64,000 nucleotides of DNA from positions 47,625-111,624 of the forward strand of contig JBBRNH010000006.1 of assembly GCA_038230415.1 (NCBI GenBank), read 5' to 3'. The DNA comes from JBBRNH01 sp038230415 (GTDB lineage Bacteria; Bacteroidota; Bacteroidia; Cytophagales; Spirosomataceae). A program made the position numbers and the translations under genes. Below, one piece after another: positions 49,701 through 59,533 of the stretch (position 1 is the stretch's first letter; each line of letters begins with the position of its first letter). The notes under the pieces are model-generated. The model saw nothing but the letters and a program-made list of their open reading frames with translations, was not told where the DNA came from and did no database searches.

Positions 49701-51674
49701 TTAACGGTGTTTATGTTTATTTGTCCATCGGCTAAACTGCTCATTAACCAACTGCTCATCGGGCAGAGCAGCCAGGGCTTGTTGATAAGCGTTTTCAATA
49801 TCAGAGATTGGTTTTTTGAGTAGTTGATAAATTTCGGCTAACCTAAACCAGCACCAACCTTGTCTGATGCTATCGTCTGTTACTTGAATTACCCGCCGAT
49901 ATAACTCAGCCGATTCGGTAAGCAACCGGTTATTTAATTGGGGATTTCTGGGCCATGCTTCTTTGGCTAATCGAAATTTTACGTCAGCAAACTCGTTCAG
50001 CGCACGAGGATTGTTGGTAAATCGGTCACTATTGTCAGAAAAAATTTGGTGCGCTCTGGGTAGTTGATGTACTTTTTTATAATTTACAGCAAGACTAATG
50101 AGGGTGTTATCATCTAAATCAGACTCACGCAAATTACTAAGGAGTTGAATTGCCTTTTGGGGCTGGTCGTAGTGCATATATGCCTGTGCCAGTGAGATAT
50201 AGGCCCGTTCTTTATTCGTTATACCGTCCTGTTGTTTCAATAAGTCAAACGTAACTTCGGCCCCTTGTAAATCGCCTGATTCAATTTTATAATCAATAAG
50301 TTGGCTGTAAACCTGTCCGGCTGTTGGGGTGCTTCGTAGTGTTTCTTCCAACCGATTAATGGCTGCTTTTTGCTGCCCGGTTACCCATAAATAGGCCGTT
50401 TCGCGAAGACTTTGCAAGACCACATAATCGGGGTGGGCGGGCAGTGTAACCCGGAAATAGGTTCTATCGTCGTCAAAATCAAACTGGGGTAATGGGGATC
50501 CGTTATCACTCATGGTACGAATGATTTTCGGAATCCCCGTATTTCGCATTTCAGCAAGTCGTAACTCCTTTAAAAATTCACCAATCCGGCGGTTGCGATT
50601 CGGGACCGGCGGCACCCGATGACCTGCCTGAAACTGGGCCTGTTTGATGCCAGTCACCGGGCCTGGATAGCTGATGATCTCCATCCGGTCCGGGTAGAGG
50701 TAAACCTTGATGGGTTCCCGTGCGGTATCATAGCCCCGGTGGTAATAGGCATTCACCAGGGCTTCTTCCATTGCGCCAAACGGAAATGCTTCTGCTCGTT
50801 GGGCTTCGGCGCGGCTGGCCGATTTTTCGACTAAGGTGGTGCTGAATGAACCTAAATAGCGCAATACGCTTCGTATTTGCTCAGGCAACGGGCCGACGAA
50901 ATACTTCTCTTCGAGTAAGTTTCCACCGGCATCATCCCCAAACTGAACAATTTCTGTTCGGAGACCAGGGAAATACTCGTCGGGCGACGAGGTGAAAAAC
51001 ATTACGCCCACATTGAGCGGAGCGGTATGTCCGTTGATGCGCTTTACGATACGCATATTCTCGAACGTTCCCAGGTCAGGCTCATGTTCACTGGCTAAAC
51101 GGCTCCGAACGTCCTGTAAATGTTTCTTGATTAAAATTGGCGATAGTACGTCATAATCAAGTGACGTGTACGCTCTATCGTCGAAGGGAATACGCGCTGT
51201 TTGTTGCAACAACTCTTTCTCTATTTGCCCCTTTGCTTCAATCGTTTCTGAACCTTGTCTGATGTAATAGACAGACCGTTCCCCACCACGAACAGCAGGC
51301 GCTTTGTATGGGCGGGCTTCTCCAGCCGGGCAGTGGAGTATTAAGAGTTGGCTACCCTGAAAATCTTCCAGTTCGATGCGAGGATAATACTCCGGGACAA
51401 TTCTATTGCATTGACCTCGAATTTTCTTTTGGTAATCGTCAACACGCTCAGGGTCAATACCTACTGGTGGTAATTGAGCAATTCCATTAATTTCAGCAAC
51501 GCCCAGTATGACATAGCCACCGTTTACGTTTTGAAAGTCATTGGCAAACGCAGCAATTGTAGCAATCACCTGGGGTAATTGTTGTTCGGATAACCCATTT
51601 TTAAATTCGAGACGAGACGTTTCTATCGTTCTCGCTTTCAACAAATCGTCTATATTAATTGATAGAATGGGCAT
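49701..51674 (-). CDS. AlbA_2 (Schlafen-like) protein with ATPase and TPR segments
   Basis: A 657-residue protein with an AlbA_2-like N-terminal domain (ETSRLEFKNGLSEQQLPQVIATIAAFANDFQNVNGGYVILGV). A middle region has the ATP-binding AAA_4/HATPase_c-like pattern (FGAMEEALVNAYYHRGYD, VKVYLYPDRMEIISYPGPV). A C-terminal TPR-like helical part completes it (YISLAQAYMHYDQPQKAIQLLSNLRE). The role is unknown; related proteins appear in regulation and in some defence loci. The ATG at 51674 is preferred to TTG at 51683. Base composition is visibly poorer in GC than its neighbours, suggesting transfer. Confidence 0.85.
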   Translation of the reverse strand: MPILSINIDDLLKARTIETSRLEFKNGLSEQQLPQVIATIAAFANDFQNVNGGYVILGVAEINGIAQLPPVGIDPERVDDYQKKIRGQCNRIVPEYYPRIELEDFQGSQLLILHCPAGEARPYKAPAVRGGERSVYYIRQGSETIEAKGQIEKELLQQTARIPFDDRAYTSLDYDVLSPILIKKHLQDVRSRLASEHEPDLGTFENMRIVKRINGHTAPLNVGVMFFTSSPDEYFPGLRTEIVQFGDDAGGNLLEEKYFVGPLPEQIRSVLRYLGSFSTTLVEKSASRAEAQRAEAFPFGAMEEALVNAYYHRGYDTAREPIKVYLYPDRMEIISYPGPVTGIKQAQFQAGHRVPPVPNRNRRIGEFLKELRLAEMRNTGIPKIIRTMSDNGSPLPQFDFDDDRTYFRVTLPAHPDYVVLQSLRETAYLWVTGQQKAAINRLEETLRSTPTAGQVYSQLIDYKIESGDLQGAEVTFDLLKQQDGITNKERAYISLAQAYMHYDQPQKAIQLLSNLRESDLDDNTLISLAVNYKKVHQLPRAHQIFSDNSDRFTNNPRALNEFADVKFRLAKEAWPRNPQLNNRLLTESAELYRRVIQVTDDSIRQGWCWFRLAEIYQLLKKPISDIENAYQQALAALPDEQLVNEQFSRWTNKHKHR

Positions 51675-51752
51675 AATAACCAAGAGCAGCCATCAATGAG
51701 TGATCGGCTGCCCTAAAAGTAACAAGGTTGCTCTTTGTTTTAATTCCCGATG

Positions 51753-53150
51753 CTAAAGCTGCCCCACCATCTCGCCTGGCACAACCCAGGCATCAAATTC
51801 ATCGGGTGTGAGGTACCCCAACTGCACCGCCGTTTCTTTGAGCGTGGAGCCGTTTTTGTGGGCGGTCTGGGCAATTTCGGCGGCTTTGTAGTAGCCAATT
51901 TTGGTGTTCAGGGCCGTTACCAGCATCAGCGAGTTGTTGACGTGTTTGGTGATGTTGGCCTCGATGGGTTCGATGCCCTCGGCGCATTTGTCGTTGAACG
52001 ACACGCAGACATCGCCGATGAGCCGGGCCGAATGCAGAAAGTTGTAGATCATGACCGGCTTAAACACGTTCAGCTCAAAATGGCCGTTCATACCGCCGAT
52101 ATTAATCGCCACGTCGTTGCCCATCACCTGCGCGGCCACCATCGTCATGGCTTCGCACTGGGTGGGGTTCACCTTACCGGGCATGATGCTGCTACCCGGC
52201 TCATTGTCAGGGATGTGCAACTCGCCGATGCCCGCACGGGGGCCGCTTGCCAACATCCTGATGTCATTCCCGATTTTCATGAGCGAGGCCGCTACGGTTT
52301 TCAGTGCGCCGTGCGCTTCCACAATGGCATCGTGGGCGGCAAGGGCTTCAAACTTGTTTTCGGCGGTGATAAACGGCAGGCCCGTCAGGTCGGCGATGTG
52401 TTTGGCAACGGCTTCTGAATAATTCGGCGGGGTGTTGATACCCGTGCCAACCGCCGTGCCGCCGAGGGCCAGCTCTGACAAATGCGCCAATGAATTGTTG
52501 ATGGCTCGCAGCCCGTGATCGAGTTGCGAAACGTAGCCCGAAAACTCCTGCCCGACCGTCAGCGGGGTGGCATCCATGAAGTGCGTCCGCCCGATTTTTA
52601 CCACGTGCATAAACGCCTGTGACTTGGTTGTCAGCGTGTTACGGAGTTTGGTGATCCCCGGAATCGTGACTTCCATCAGCGTTTGATACCCCGCAATGTG
52701 CATCGCCGTCGGGAAGGTATCGTTTGATGACTGCGACTTGTTCACGTCGTCGTTGGGGTGAATTACCTTTTTTTCGTCGAGCAATGAACCACCGTTCAGG
52801 ACGTGGGCGCGGTAGGCCACTACCTCATTTACGTTCATATTACTCTGCGTACCGGAACCGGTTTGCCAGACCACGAGCGGAAATTGATCGGCGAGTTGCC
52901 CGGCTAAGATTTCGTCGCACACCCGCCCGATGAGGTCGCATTTGTCTTGTGGCAACACGCCCGCATCACGGTTGGTGAGGGCGGCAGCTTTTTTGAGGTA
53001 GGCAAAGGCCCGGATAATCTCGCGGGGCATCCGGTTAATGTCCTGCGCGATTTTGAAGTTTTCGATGGAACGCTGCGTTTGCGCGCCCCAATACACATTG
53101 GCTGGCACCTGCACCGGCCCCATCGTGTCTTTTTCGGTACGGAAATCCAT
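51753..53150 (-). CDS. fumC: Fumarate hydratase class II
   Basis: The 465-residue enzyme catalyses reversible hydration of fumarate to malate. It has GSGTQSNMNVNEV, the active-site GSSIMPGKVNPTQCE signature and THFMDATPL. The length is standard for the class II homotetramer. It is preceded on this strand by an XRE-type gene, not obviously linked in function. Confidence 0.97.
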   Translation of the reverse strand: MDFRTEKDTMGPVQVPANVYWGAQTQRSIENFKIAQDINRMPREIIRAFAYLKKAAALTNRDAGVLPQDKCDLIGRVCDEILAGQLADQFPLVVWQTGSGTQSNMNVNEVVAYRAHVLNGGSLLDEKKVIHPNDDVNKSQSSNDTFPTAMHIAGYQTLMEVTIPGITKLRNTLTTKSQAFMHVVKIGRTHFMDATPLTVGQEFSGYVSQLDHGLRAINNSLAHLSELALGGTAVGTGINTPPNYSEAVAKHIADLTGLPFITAENKFEALAAHDAIVEAHGALKTVAASLMKIGNDIRMLASGPRAGIGELHIPDNEPGSSIMPGKVNPTQCEAMTMVAAQVMGNDVAINIGGMNGHFELNVFKPVMIYNFLHSARLIGDVCVSFNDKCAEGIEPIEANITKHVNNSLMLVTALNTKIGYYKAAEIAQTAHKNGSTLKETAVQLGYLTPDEFDAWVVPGEMVGQL

Positions 53151-53183
53151 TTGTAGCTTGTTGGTTAGGGTATAAAACAGGTG

Positions 53184-53450
53184 TCAGGCAACCGCCGACA
53201 GATCAGACTTAGCCGGAAAATGGTCGTCCATGTAGCTACGAAACTCGGCGGCAAGCAAGTCAGACAAGTGTAGAGGGTCAAGGTATAAGGCATTACAGAT
53301 ACGAAATACAACCGGCATTGTCGGTTTACTATCACCCGCTTCGATACGGGCAATGTGCGTTGGCGTAATACCCGTTAATGCCGAAAGTTGCGTTTGCGTA
53401 ATGCCTTTTTGTTCGCGTTGTTCGGTCAAAAGTTGTAATAACGTTTTCAT
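53184..53450 (-). CDS. XRE-family helix-turn-helix regulator
   Basis: The 88-residue protein has the lambda-repressor-like fold: TEQREQKGITQTQLSALTGI with the first helix and HTH, then TPTHIARIEAGDSKPTM. No effector domain is present. It could control a nearby gene, but no operator was found. Confidence 0.9.
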   Translation of the reverse strand: MKTLLQLLTEQREQKGITQTQLSALTGITPTHIARIEAGDSKPTMPVVFRICNALYLDPLHLSDLLAAEFRSYMDDHFPAKSDLSAVA

Positions 53451-53539
53451 TGTCAGGATAATCGGTGATATTTTGTTGTTTCTACCTTTGTTATTCCGTT
53501 TTCATTACCCTTCTCGTCGTTGGAATAATAAACCATGAT

Positions 53540-53842
53540 TTATTCCTGAATCTCATCAGTCAAAAAATTCCAGTCAGGATTAAGGGACTCAATCAAAGCA
53601 ACTTTCTTTTCCCGTCGCCAGCCCTTAATTTCTTTCTCGCGGGCGATAGCATTATTCACGTATTGATGAAACTCCCAATAAATCAAGTTATAACAATAAT
53701 ACTTCCCGGCAAACTTATCGTTTTGCCCTCGTGATTCATAATGCTCAATCATGCGACGAACCAAATCATTAGTCATGCCCGTGTACAATACGGTTCGTTG
53801 TGGATTGGTTACGATATAGACATAAAATGTATATTTGTTCAC
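53540..53842 (-). CDS. GIY-YIG nuclease-domain protein
   Basis: The 100-residue protein has YVYIVTNPQRTVLYTGMTNDLVRRM with the GIY-YIG-like core (Y-x-Y and Y-x-G) and conserved Arg and Glu (IAREKEIKGW). Such small proteins have uncertain cleavage functions. It starts with GTG at 53842, giving the normal N-terminus MNKYTFYVY. It is adjacent to a large inverted repeat. Confidence 0.9.
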   Translation of the reverse strand: MNKYTFYVYIVTNPQRTVLYTGMTNDLVRRMIEHYESRGQNDKFAGKYYCYNLIYWEFHQYVNNAIAREKEIKGWRREKKVALIESLNPDWNFLTDEIQE

Positions 53843-53855
53843 TGAAAAGCGATTT

Positions 53856-53964
53856 TAGGTAATGGCTTTTTCATTCCGGTTTTGTCATTCCGACCAAAGG
53901 AGGAATCTACCCGGCCCAACAAGTTAGATTCCTCCTTTGGTCGGAATGACAAAACCATTACCTA
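53856..53964. repeat. Large palindromic repeat, 32-bp perfect arms
   Basis: Arms 53878-53909 and 53925-53956 are exact complements around a 15-base loop. The outer words TAGGTAATGG (53856-53865) and CCATTACCTA (53955-53964) are also complementary, showing a slightly larger palindrome with an insertion on the left. It lies between the GIY-YIG start and the stop of the GH3 gene and is similar to intergenic CATTCCGA-type repeats. Confidence 0.9.
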
Positions 53965-56900
53965 CATCCCCCGCCGAACCGCCCGATACAAGACTTCCAT
54001 CACGTTGGTCCGGGTGCTGAGTGTGCTGATTTTGCCATTCTCGCGGGTCGGATACACCCGGTTCGAGAGAAACACATACGTCAGGCCCAACGCCGGATCA
54101 ACCCAGACGAAGGTGCCGGTGAAGCCCGAATGACCAAAGCTGCCCGGACTTGCCGACCTCGGCGCGTTGCTCGAATAGCGGAACGTGGGCTTCTCGAAAC
54201 CGATGCCGCGCCGGTTGCCAATCTCCGGGAACTGGTAGCGGGTGAATTCAAACACGGTTTCGGGAGTCACAAACTGCTGCCCGCCGTAGCTGCCCCGCTG
54301 CCGGTACATTTCCATGACTTTCATCAGATCATTGGCCGTGCCGAACAGCCCGGCGTGGCCGGATAATCCGTTGAGCATAGCCGCGCCCTCGTCATGCACC
54401 CGGCCCCAGATGAGCGTCTTGCGGAACAGCGAATCATATTCGGTCGGCACAATCCGCGACAGCGGGTAAAACCGGCGCGGGTTATAGGTCAGCGTGGTGG
54501 CTCCGAGGGGTTGGTAAACGTTGGTTTTCAGGTAGTTCTCAAATTCCTGGCCGGTTTGCCGCTTCACAATCTGGGGGTAGAGATAAAATGACAGATCGCT
54601 GTACACGTATTCGGGGAGGCCGTTTTTGGCGGGTTCGTTCAGGGGCGATTCCCGAATCTGGTCATAAATCGTGTTGCGGTATTTGCGGTAGAGGAACAGG
54701 CTGTCGGTCACGGCAATGGGGTATCTCCGCGACGAATCAGCACGGAACGTTCGGCGTTTGAACGTACCGAACAACGGTCCGGCTTCGGTGTTTTTGGTGC
54801 CTTGCCAGAACGGAATCCACGCCTTTAACCCGGCCTGATGGGTCAGCACGTCGCGCCATTTGATGTTGGCCTTATTTGATTTGCGGTAGTCGGGCAGGGC
54901 TTCACCCATCGTGCCATCGAGATTGAACTTCCCGGCATCCACTAACCGCATCAACGCCGGCACCGACGCGCTGACTTTGGTGAGGGATGCAAAATCGAAC
55001 AGGTCATCGAGTCGGGTGGGGGCGGGGTTTGCGCCGTAGCGGGCATCGTAGGTGTGGGTTCCGTAGGCTTTGCGGAAGATAACTTTGCCGTCTTTCGCCA
55101 ACTGCACCACGCAACCCGGAAACGCTTTTTGGGTCAGCCCAACGGCCACGAGCGAGTCAATTTGCCGGGTCAGGTAGCGGCTATCCACCCCGATTTCTTC
55201 GGGAATGGTGTATTTCATCCGGCCCAACGGCTTGACCGTCAGGCCGTTGCCCACCCGAAACTGCGCGTTGACCGACACCGGCAACCGGCCCTCCGCACCA
55301 ATAGCCCCAAAAATAAGCTGGGCCGAGAGGTCTTCCGTAAAATTGGTCAGTTGGTAGGGCAACACAATGGCCCGCGCTTTGTCGAGACCGGGGAGTTTGT
55401 CCAACGAATAGGCATTGCCAAACACCGTGATTACCGCCCGGCCCGTGTTGGCGAGTTCCTGCACGAGAACCGCCGTTTTGGGTTGCAGCCCGTATTTCGC
55501 GCCGGGCCTAATGTTGTTCAGGTGAACCCCAACCAGCAGCAGATTATAGTCCGCCAACTGCTCCCGAACGCGGTTTATGACCGAATCGGGCATGGCCGAC
55601 GACAGCGTAAAATGCGTAACGGTGGTGTAATCGGCTACCCGTTGCTGAAATATCGTGGGTTGCCCGTTGGCCGGGCCTTCGACCGAAACCGACGCAATCC
55701 GCAGGGTGTCAAGGGCTTGCAGGGGCAATAAATTCTGATCGTTTTTCAGGATGGTTAGGCTGGCTTCGGTCAGTTTCCGCACAATCAGGTCGGATTGGGG
55801 CTGATTTAAATCGGCAACTAAATTTTCGAGCGAAACGGGCCGGAACTGGTCTAACCCAACCCAGGCTTTGGCCTGCAACACCTTCAGGCACCGGGCGTTG
55901 AGCGATGCCTGCGTGAGCCGCCCTTCCTGCACCGCCCGCTGAATTTCGGCGATGGCTTTCGGCACATCGGGCGAAAATTCCAGCACGTCCATCCCCGCTT
56001 GCAACCCCAGCGCGTCGGCCTGACCGGGCGAATAATACTTCGACAATCCCTGCATATTCATCGCATCGGAAAAGATAAGCCCCTGAAAACCAAGTTCATC
56101 GCGCAGCAGGTTCGTCACGATTTTGGGCGACAGCGTGGACGGGCGGTTGCGGGTAGTATCCAACGCCGGAATACTCAGGTGGGCCACCATTACGCCCGTT
56201 GCCCCGGCCCGAATCAACGCCCGAAACGGATACAGCTCCAGGCTGTCGAGTTCGGCGCGGCTCTTGGGAATCACGGGCAAATCGAAATGCGAATCGGTGC
56301 CGGTATCACCGTGACCGGGGAAGTGTTTGATGCTGGTTAGCAGGTGGTTATCCTGCATACCCAGCACGTATTGGAGTCCTTTGCGGGTAACGGCTTCGCG
56401 GTTTTCGCCGAACGACCGGAAGTTAATGACCGGGTTATTGGGGTTGTTGTTGACATCAACCGAGGGCGCGAAATTCACGTGAACGCCGAGCCGGTGGGCT
56501 TGCCGGGCAAAGTCGGCTCCCATCTCATAAATCAGGTTGTCGCGGTCGGCGGGCATGGCACCGAGGGTCATCTGGTAGGGTAGCCGCACGGTGCTGTCCA
56601 AACGCATCGCCAGGCCCCATTCGGCATCCATCGCAATCAGCAGCGGCACGGCAGACCCGGCCTGCAATCGGTTAGTGAGCCGCGCCTGCCGCACCGGACC
56701 ACCCTGAAAAAACACCACCCCGCCGAGTTTGTAGGTACGGATAAGGGCGGCTAACGAGTCTTCATAACCCCGGCTCCGGTTCGAGTAACCGGCCACCATA
56801 ATCAGTTGGGCAATTCGTTCGTCCGGCGTGAGGGTGTTAAAGACCGAATCGGCCCAGACAGCCGCCCGCGCCGTTGGGCTGGCCGGAAAAAACGCGGGAT

Positions 56901-56988
56901 TCCGGGCCGGTTTCAGCGTAGTGTTCTGGGCGTGGAGGGAAGTAGTGAGCAGGGCGAAAGCAGCCGCAAGAGCAAGGCGAAGATTCAT
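53962..56988 (-). CDS. GH3 beta-N-acetylglucosaminidase-like and beta-lactamase-like fusion
   Basis: A 1008-residue secreted protein. The signal peptide ends at LHAQN. An N-terminal GH3 domain has KHFPGHGDTGTDSH and a FSDAMNMQGL region, as in NagZ-type enzymes. A C-terminal serine beta-lactamase/DD-peptidase-like domain has SLTK (SxxK), a YSD-type motif in VYSDLSFY and HSGFTG. The pairing suggests action on peptidoglycan. The ATG at 56988 was chosen because it gives the signal peptide and follows a promoter box TAATTTTG at 56994-57001 by only a few bases. Confidence 0.9.
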   Translation of the reverse strand: MNLRLALAAAFALLTTSLHAQNTTLKPARNPAFFPASPTARAAVWADSVFNTLTPDERIAQLIMVAGYSNRSRGYEDSLAALIRTYKLGGVVFFQGGPVRQARLTNRLQAGSAVPLLIAMDAEWGLAMRLDSTVRLPYQMTLGAMPADRDNLIYEMGADFARQAHRLGVHVNFAPSVDVNNNPNNPVINFRSFGENREAVTRKGLQYVLGMQDNHLLTSIKHFPGHGDTGTDSHFDLPVIPKSRAELDSLELYPFRALIRAGATGVMVAHLSIPALDTTRNRPSTLSPKIVTNLLRDELGFQGLIFSDAMNMQGLSKYYSPGQADALGLQAGMDVLEFSPDVPKAIAEIQRAVQEGRLTQASLNARCLKVLQAKAWVGLDQFRPVSLENLVADLNQPQSDLIVRKLTEASLTILKNDQNLLPLQALDTLRIASVSVEGPANGQPTIFQQRVADYTTVTHFTLSSAMPDSVINRVREQLADYNLLLVGVHLNNIRPGAKYGLQPKTAVLVQELANTGRAVITVFGNAYSLDKLPGLDKARAIVLPYQLTNFTEDLSAQLIFGAIGAEGRLPVSVNAQFRVGNGLTVKPLGRMKYTIPEEIGVDSRYLTRQIDSLVAVGLTQKAFPGCVVQLAKDGKVIFRKAYGTHTYDARYGANPAPTRLDDLFDFASLTKVSASVPALMRLVDAGKFNLDGTMGEALPDYRKSNKANIKWRDVLTHQAGLKAWIPFWQGTKNTEAGPLFGTFKRRTFRADSSRRYPIAVTDSLFLYRKYRNTIYDQIRESPLNEPAKNGLPEYVYSDLSFYLYPQIVKRQTGQEFENYLKTNVYQPLGATTLTYNPRRFYPLSRIVPTEYDSLFRKTLIWGRVHDEGAAMLNGLSGHAGLFGTANDLMKVMEMYRQRGSYGGQQFVTPETVFEFTRYQFPEIGNRRGIGFEKPTFRYSSNAPRSASPGSFGHSGFTGTFVWVDPALGLTYVFLSNRVYPTRENGKISTLSTRTNVMEVLYRAVRRGM

Positions 56989-57041
56989 ACCGCCAAAATT
57001 AACCACGATGGCGGGATTTTAGCGGATATGACCTCGGTTAT
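56986..57041 (-). repeat. Shared leader copy 1 upstream of the GH3 gene
   Basis: This 56-base stretch ends at the start codon and aligns with 59446-59500 and 61196-61250. It is the most diverged copy and carries the clearest -7 box, TAATTTTG, at 56994-57001. Confidence 0.75.
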
Positions 57042-57099
57042 GCGTTGCCCACTCAGGAATAGTCGTAGGTATATACTACCGCTAACTAATTTCCCAAAC

Positions 57100-59448
57100 T
57101 TACTTGGTCGTATGTGTATAACTGACCGTGCCGACGCGACCGTCGGCACTGATAACTTCGGCCACCACACGTAGAAACAGCCCCCCACCGGCATTATGCA
57201 CGGTAATGGTGGTCTCACCGCTGGCATCTGTGCATAGACTGGCGTTCCAATACAGCGTAGCCTGATTCGTGTTTTTACCGTCGGTTGATTGACGGGCGCG
57301 GGCGGTGGGGCTATAGTAGCCCGTTGAAAGACCATACCCTGCAACCCGCTTCACCACTTGGTCAGCAGTCGGGCCTGACAACTTATCAGGCCCCCGGCGG
57401 GTCAGAACATTAATACCGCCCCCGCCACCCCTTGTCCCTAAAGCCATCGATGCCGCCGTATTCTTGAGGATGTCAATAGCGTCCACGTCAGCCGGTGTCA
57501 GGGTACTAAGTACACTGGCATCTACCACCATGCCATCCACCATAATGGTTGCCGGTGCGTACATATCCCGAATGAAAATTCGGCCCGACCCGTCAACCAA
57601 CACGCCTGCCACCTGCCCCTGAATCATCTGAGCGATGGTTTGAAAGGAGCGGTTGACTTCATTGGCTTTGACCGTATAATCAGCTTCGCCATACAACACC
57701 CGCCGGCTATCGAACTTCTCCGCAGTTGGCCTTATGCCCTTTACCGTTACTTCATTGAGTAGCTGCCCATCCGATGTTGTCCGTAATCTCTCCGCAGCCT
57801 GCACGTTAAGAGCCTGACGGATTAAATCCTGATTACGTTTGATGGTCAGAAAAGGCCGGGGCTGGTAGGGTGTCGCTGGCTGCCCGTCAAGATGAATCTG
57901 TAGAGAACGTCTGGATGCGGGGCGGAACAACACCGTTGCCGTATCGGCAAAGAAAGCCGCCGTAAGCGCAAACTGCCCGTGTTTATTGGTACGGATGTCT
58001 TCGGGCCACAGGCTTGTGGACGTTTTCAGCACCGTCTTGACCGCTAACCCCGCTACGGGTAGGTTGTTGAGGTCGGTGATGCGGCCCCGAATGACCAGCC
58101 CTGACTCGACCGGAAAAACGGGGGCTACAAGGCTGTCAATGGATTGCCGGAACAGGAACTGCTCACTGTGAAGCATCATCAAATAGTCTAAATAAGCCGA
58201 CCGTTGTCGAGTCGAATCACTCAGGTAGGCCGTTGGTTGTTCCACATAACCGGGTAAATCAGCGGCCAGCCAGAGATAACTTGCCAGCGTAGCCGGGGCG
58301 ACCTCAACATCAGGATTCCAGCGGCTATCCGTCACCGAAACGGCTAATGTACCGGACACGGGATGCCCGGCTTCATCGGTTACCCGAAAAAATAAGCGGA
58401 GCGAATCCCCCGACAGTTCCTGCGCTGGCTGGGGTTTGACCGAAACCAGCAACTTACGACGCTGGCCGACATACGCCAGTCGTTCGGCAAGCGGGTGATT
58501 TTGCGAATCAAGCAGGGTTAGACGCAAAATCCCGCCTGACCACAGCGTGTCATACGGGATAGCGATCAGCGTACTTGGTTTGCCTTCGGGGACGGGCAAC
58601 CGGAAATAAATCTGACCGCGCATCTGCCCCAGCAGTTGGATACCCCGATTACCCGGACGGTTGGTCTCGACCTGAACTAAAAGCTGTTTTTTTGCGGGCT
58701 GATTATTGACCACCAGACCGTATCCGGTTGTCTGCACGGCGGGTAGTGACGTACTGACCGTTTGGCCGTTAGCAGTGGCCTCGGCTATATAGCGTCGGCC
58801 CGGTTGAGGAATCAACGAAATAGTGCCTGTTCCCTGGTACTCGGTGCTGAAATCGGCCACGGATTGACCCGTATCGTCTTTTATAACGCCGGTTCCCATA
58901 ATGCCCCGGCCCGTGCTGTCGGTTAGTTGGTAGGCGAGTCGGCACCGTAGTTCCTGAACAAGCTGTCCACTTTCCGGCGTAAAACGTAGGCGGAGGGCCG
59001 GTTGGTGTGACTGGCCTGGCTGGGCCTTCCCAACCGGAGTTTTCAGGGAGAAAACCCAGACAATCTTCCGAAAGAAATACGCTTCGCCCGTGTTACGCAT
59101 CCAGTTTGTATTGGCACTTAACTGGTAGGCTCCTTCAGACAGCGTGTCTGGAATTCTAAATGAACCGCTGGTCTGCCCGGTGGCTAAAAATAACCGTTGA
59201 CTAACCTGATTTTGGTGGCGGCTGTTGGTTAGGTTTACATATACTGTCTTGCTGCGGACGATTGGGATGTGGGTATTTCCATCCACGACGTACGCTTTGT
59301 AGCGAAGCGTATCCCCTGCCAGATAACACGAGCGATCTGTCTGTAGATAAACTTTTTCGGCATAACCGGGATTCTGCCTCACATTTTGGGCGTGAAGCGA
59401 GACGGTCATCAGCGCGAAAGCAGCCGTAAAAGCAAGACCAAAGTTCAT
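57100..59448 (-). CDS. Secreted MG2/TonB-plug domain protein
   Basis: The 782-residue protein has a signal peptide (to LHAQN) and a large beta-rich middle, with macroglobulin-like start YLQTDRSCYLAGDTLRYKAY. Further repeated beta segments follow, and a TonB-receptor plug-like domain near the C-terminus (IAQMIQGQVAGVLVDGSGRIFIRDM, MVDGMVVDASVLSTLTPADVDAIDILKN, GGGGGINVLTRRG). There is no full barrel. Such proteins are common surface proteins in Bacteroidota, with unknown ligand. The ATG at 59448 was preferred; an upstream GTG frame shares the leader of the next gene. Confidence 0.85.
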   Translation of the reverse strand: MNFGLAFTAAFALMTVSLHAQNVRQNPGYAEKVYLQTDRSCYLAGDTLRYKAYVVDGNTHIPIVRSKTVYVNLTNSRHQNQVSQRLFLATGQTSGSFRIPDTLSEGAYQLSANTNWMRNTGEAYFFRKIVWVFSLKTPVGKAQPGQSHQPALRLRFTPESGQLVQELRCRLAYQLTDSTGRGIMGTGVIKDDTGQSVADFSTEYQGTGTISLIPQPGRRYIAEATANGQTVSTSLPAVQTTGYGLVVNNQPAKKQLLVQVETNRPGNRGIQLLGQMRGQIYFRLPVPEGKPSTLIAIPYDTLWSGGILRLTLLDSQNHPLAERLAYVGQRRKLLVSVKPQPAQELSGDSLRLFFRVTDEAGHPVSGTLAVSVTDSRWNPDVEVAPATLASYLWLAADLPGYVEQPTAYLSDSTRQRSAYLDYLMMLHSEQFLFRQSIDSLVAPVFPVESGLVIRGRITDLNNLPVAGLAVKTVLKTSTSLWPEDIRTNKHGQFALTAAFFADTATVLFRPASRRSLQIHLDGQPATPYQPRPFLTIKRNQDLIRQALNVQAAERLRTTSDGQLLNEVTVKGIRPTAEKFDSRRVLYGEADYTVKANEVNRSFQTIAQMIQGQVAGVLVDGSGRIFIRDMYAPATIMVDGMVVDASVLSTLTPADVDAIDILKNTAASMALGTRGGGGGINVLTRRGPDKLSGPTADQVVKRVAGYGLSTGYYSPTARARQSTDGKNTNQATLYWNASLCTDASGETTITVHNAGGGLFLRVVAEVISADGRVGTVSYTHTTK

Positions 59449-59500
59449 ATCGTTAAAAGTAAACACGCTGACCGGATTTTGCCGGGTATGCCCCGGTTAT
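59446..59500 (-). repeat. Shared leader copy 2
   Basis: A 55-base stretch upstream of the plug protein gene. It matches copy 3 (61196-61250) with one difference and copy 1 more loosely. Confidence 0.85.
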
Positions 59501-59533
59501 ATGGCAAATATCGGGGAGCATCGGCGGGCAAAC

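Noticed and set aside
53465..53734. Plus-strand 89-residue frame opposite the GIY-YIG gene
   Set aside because: Although a TACCTTTG box precedes it, the frame is antisense to a conserved gene and lacks recognisable features.
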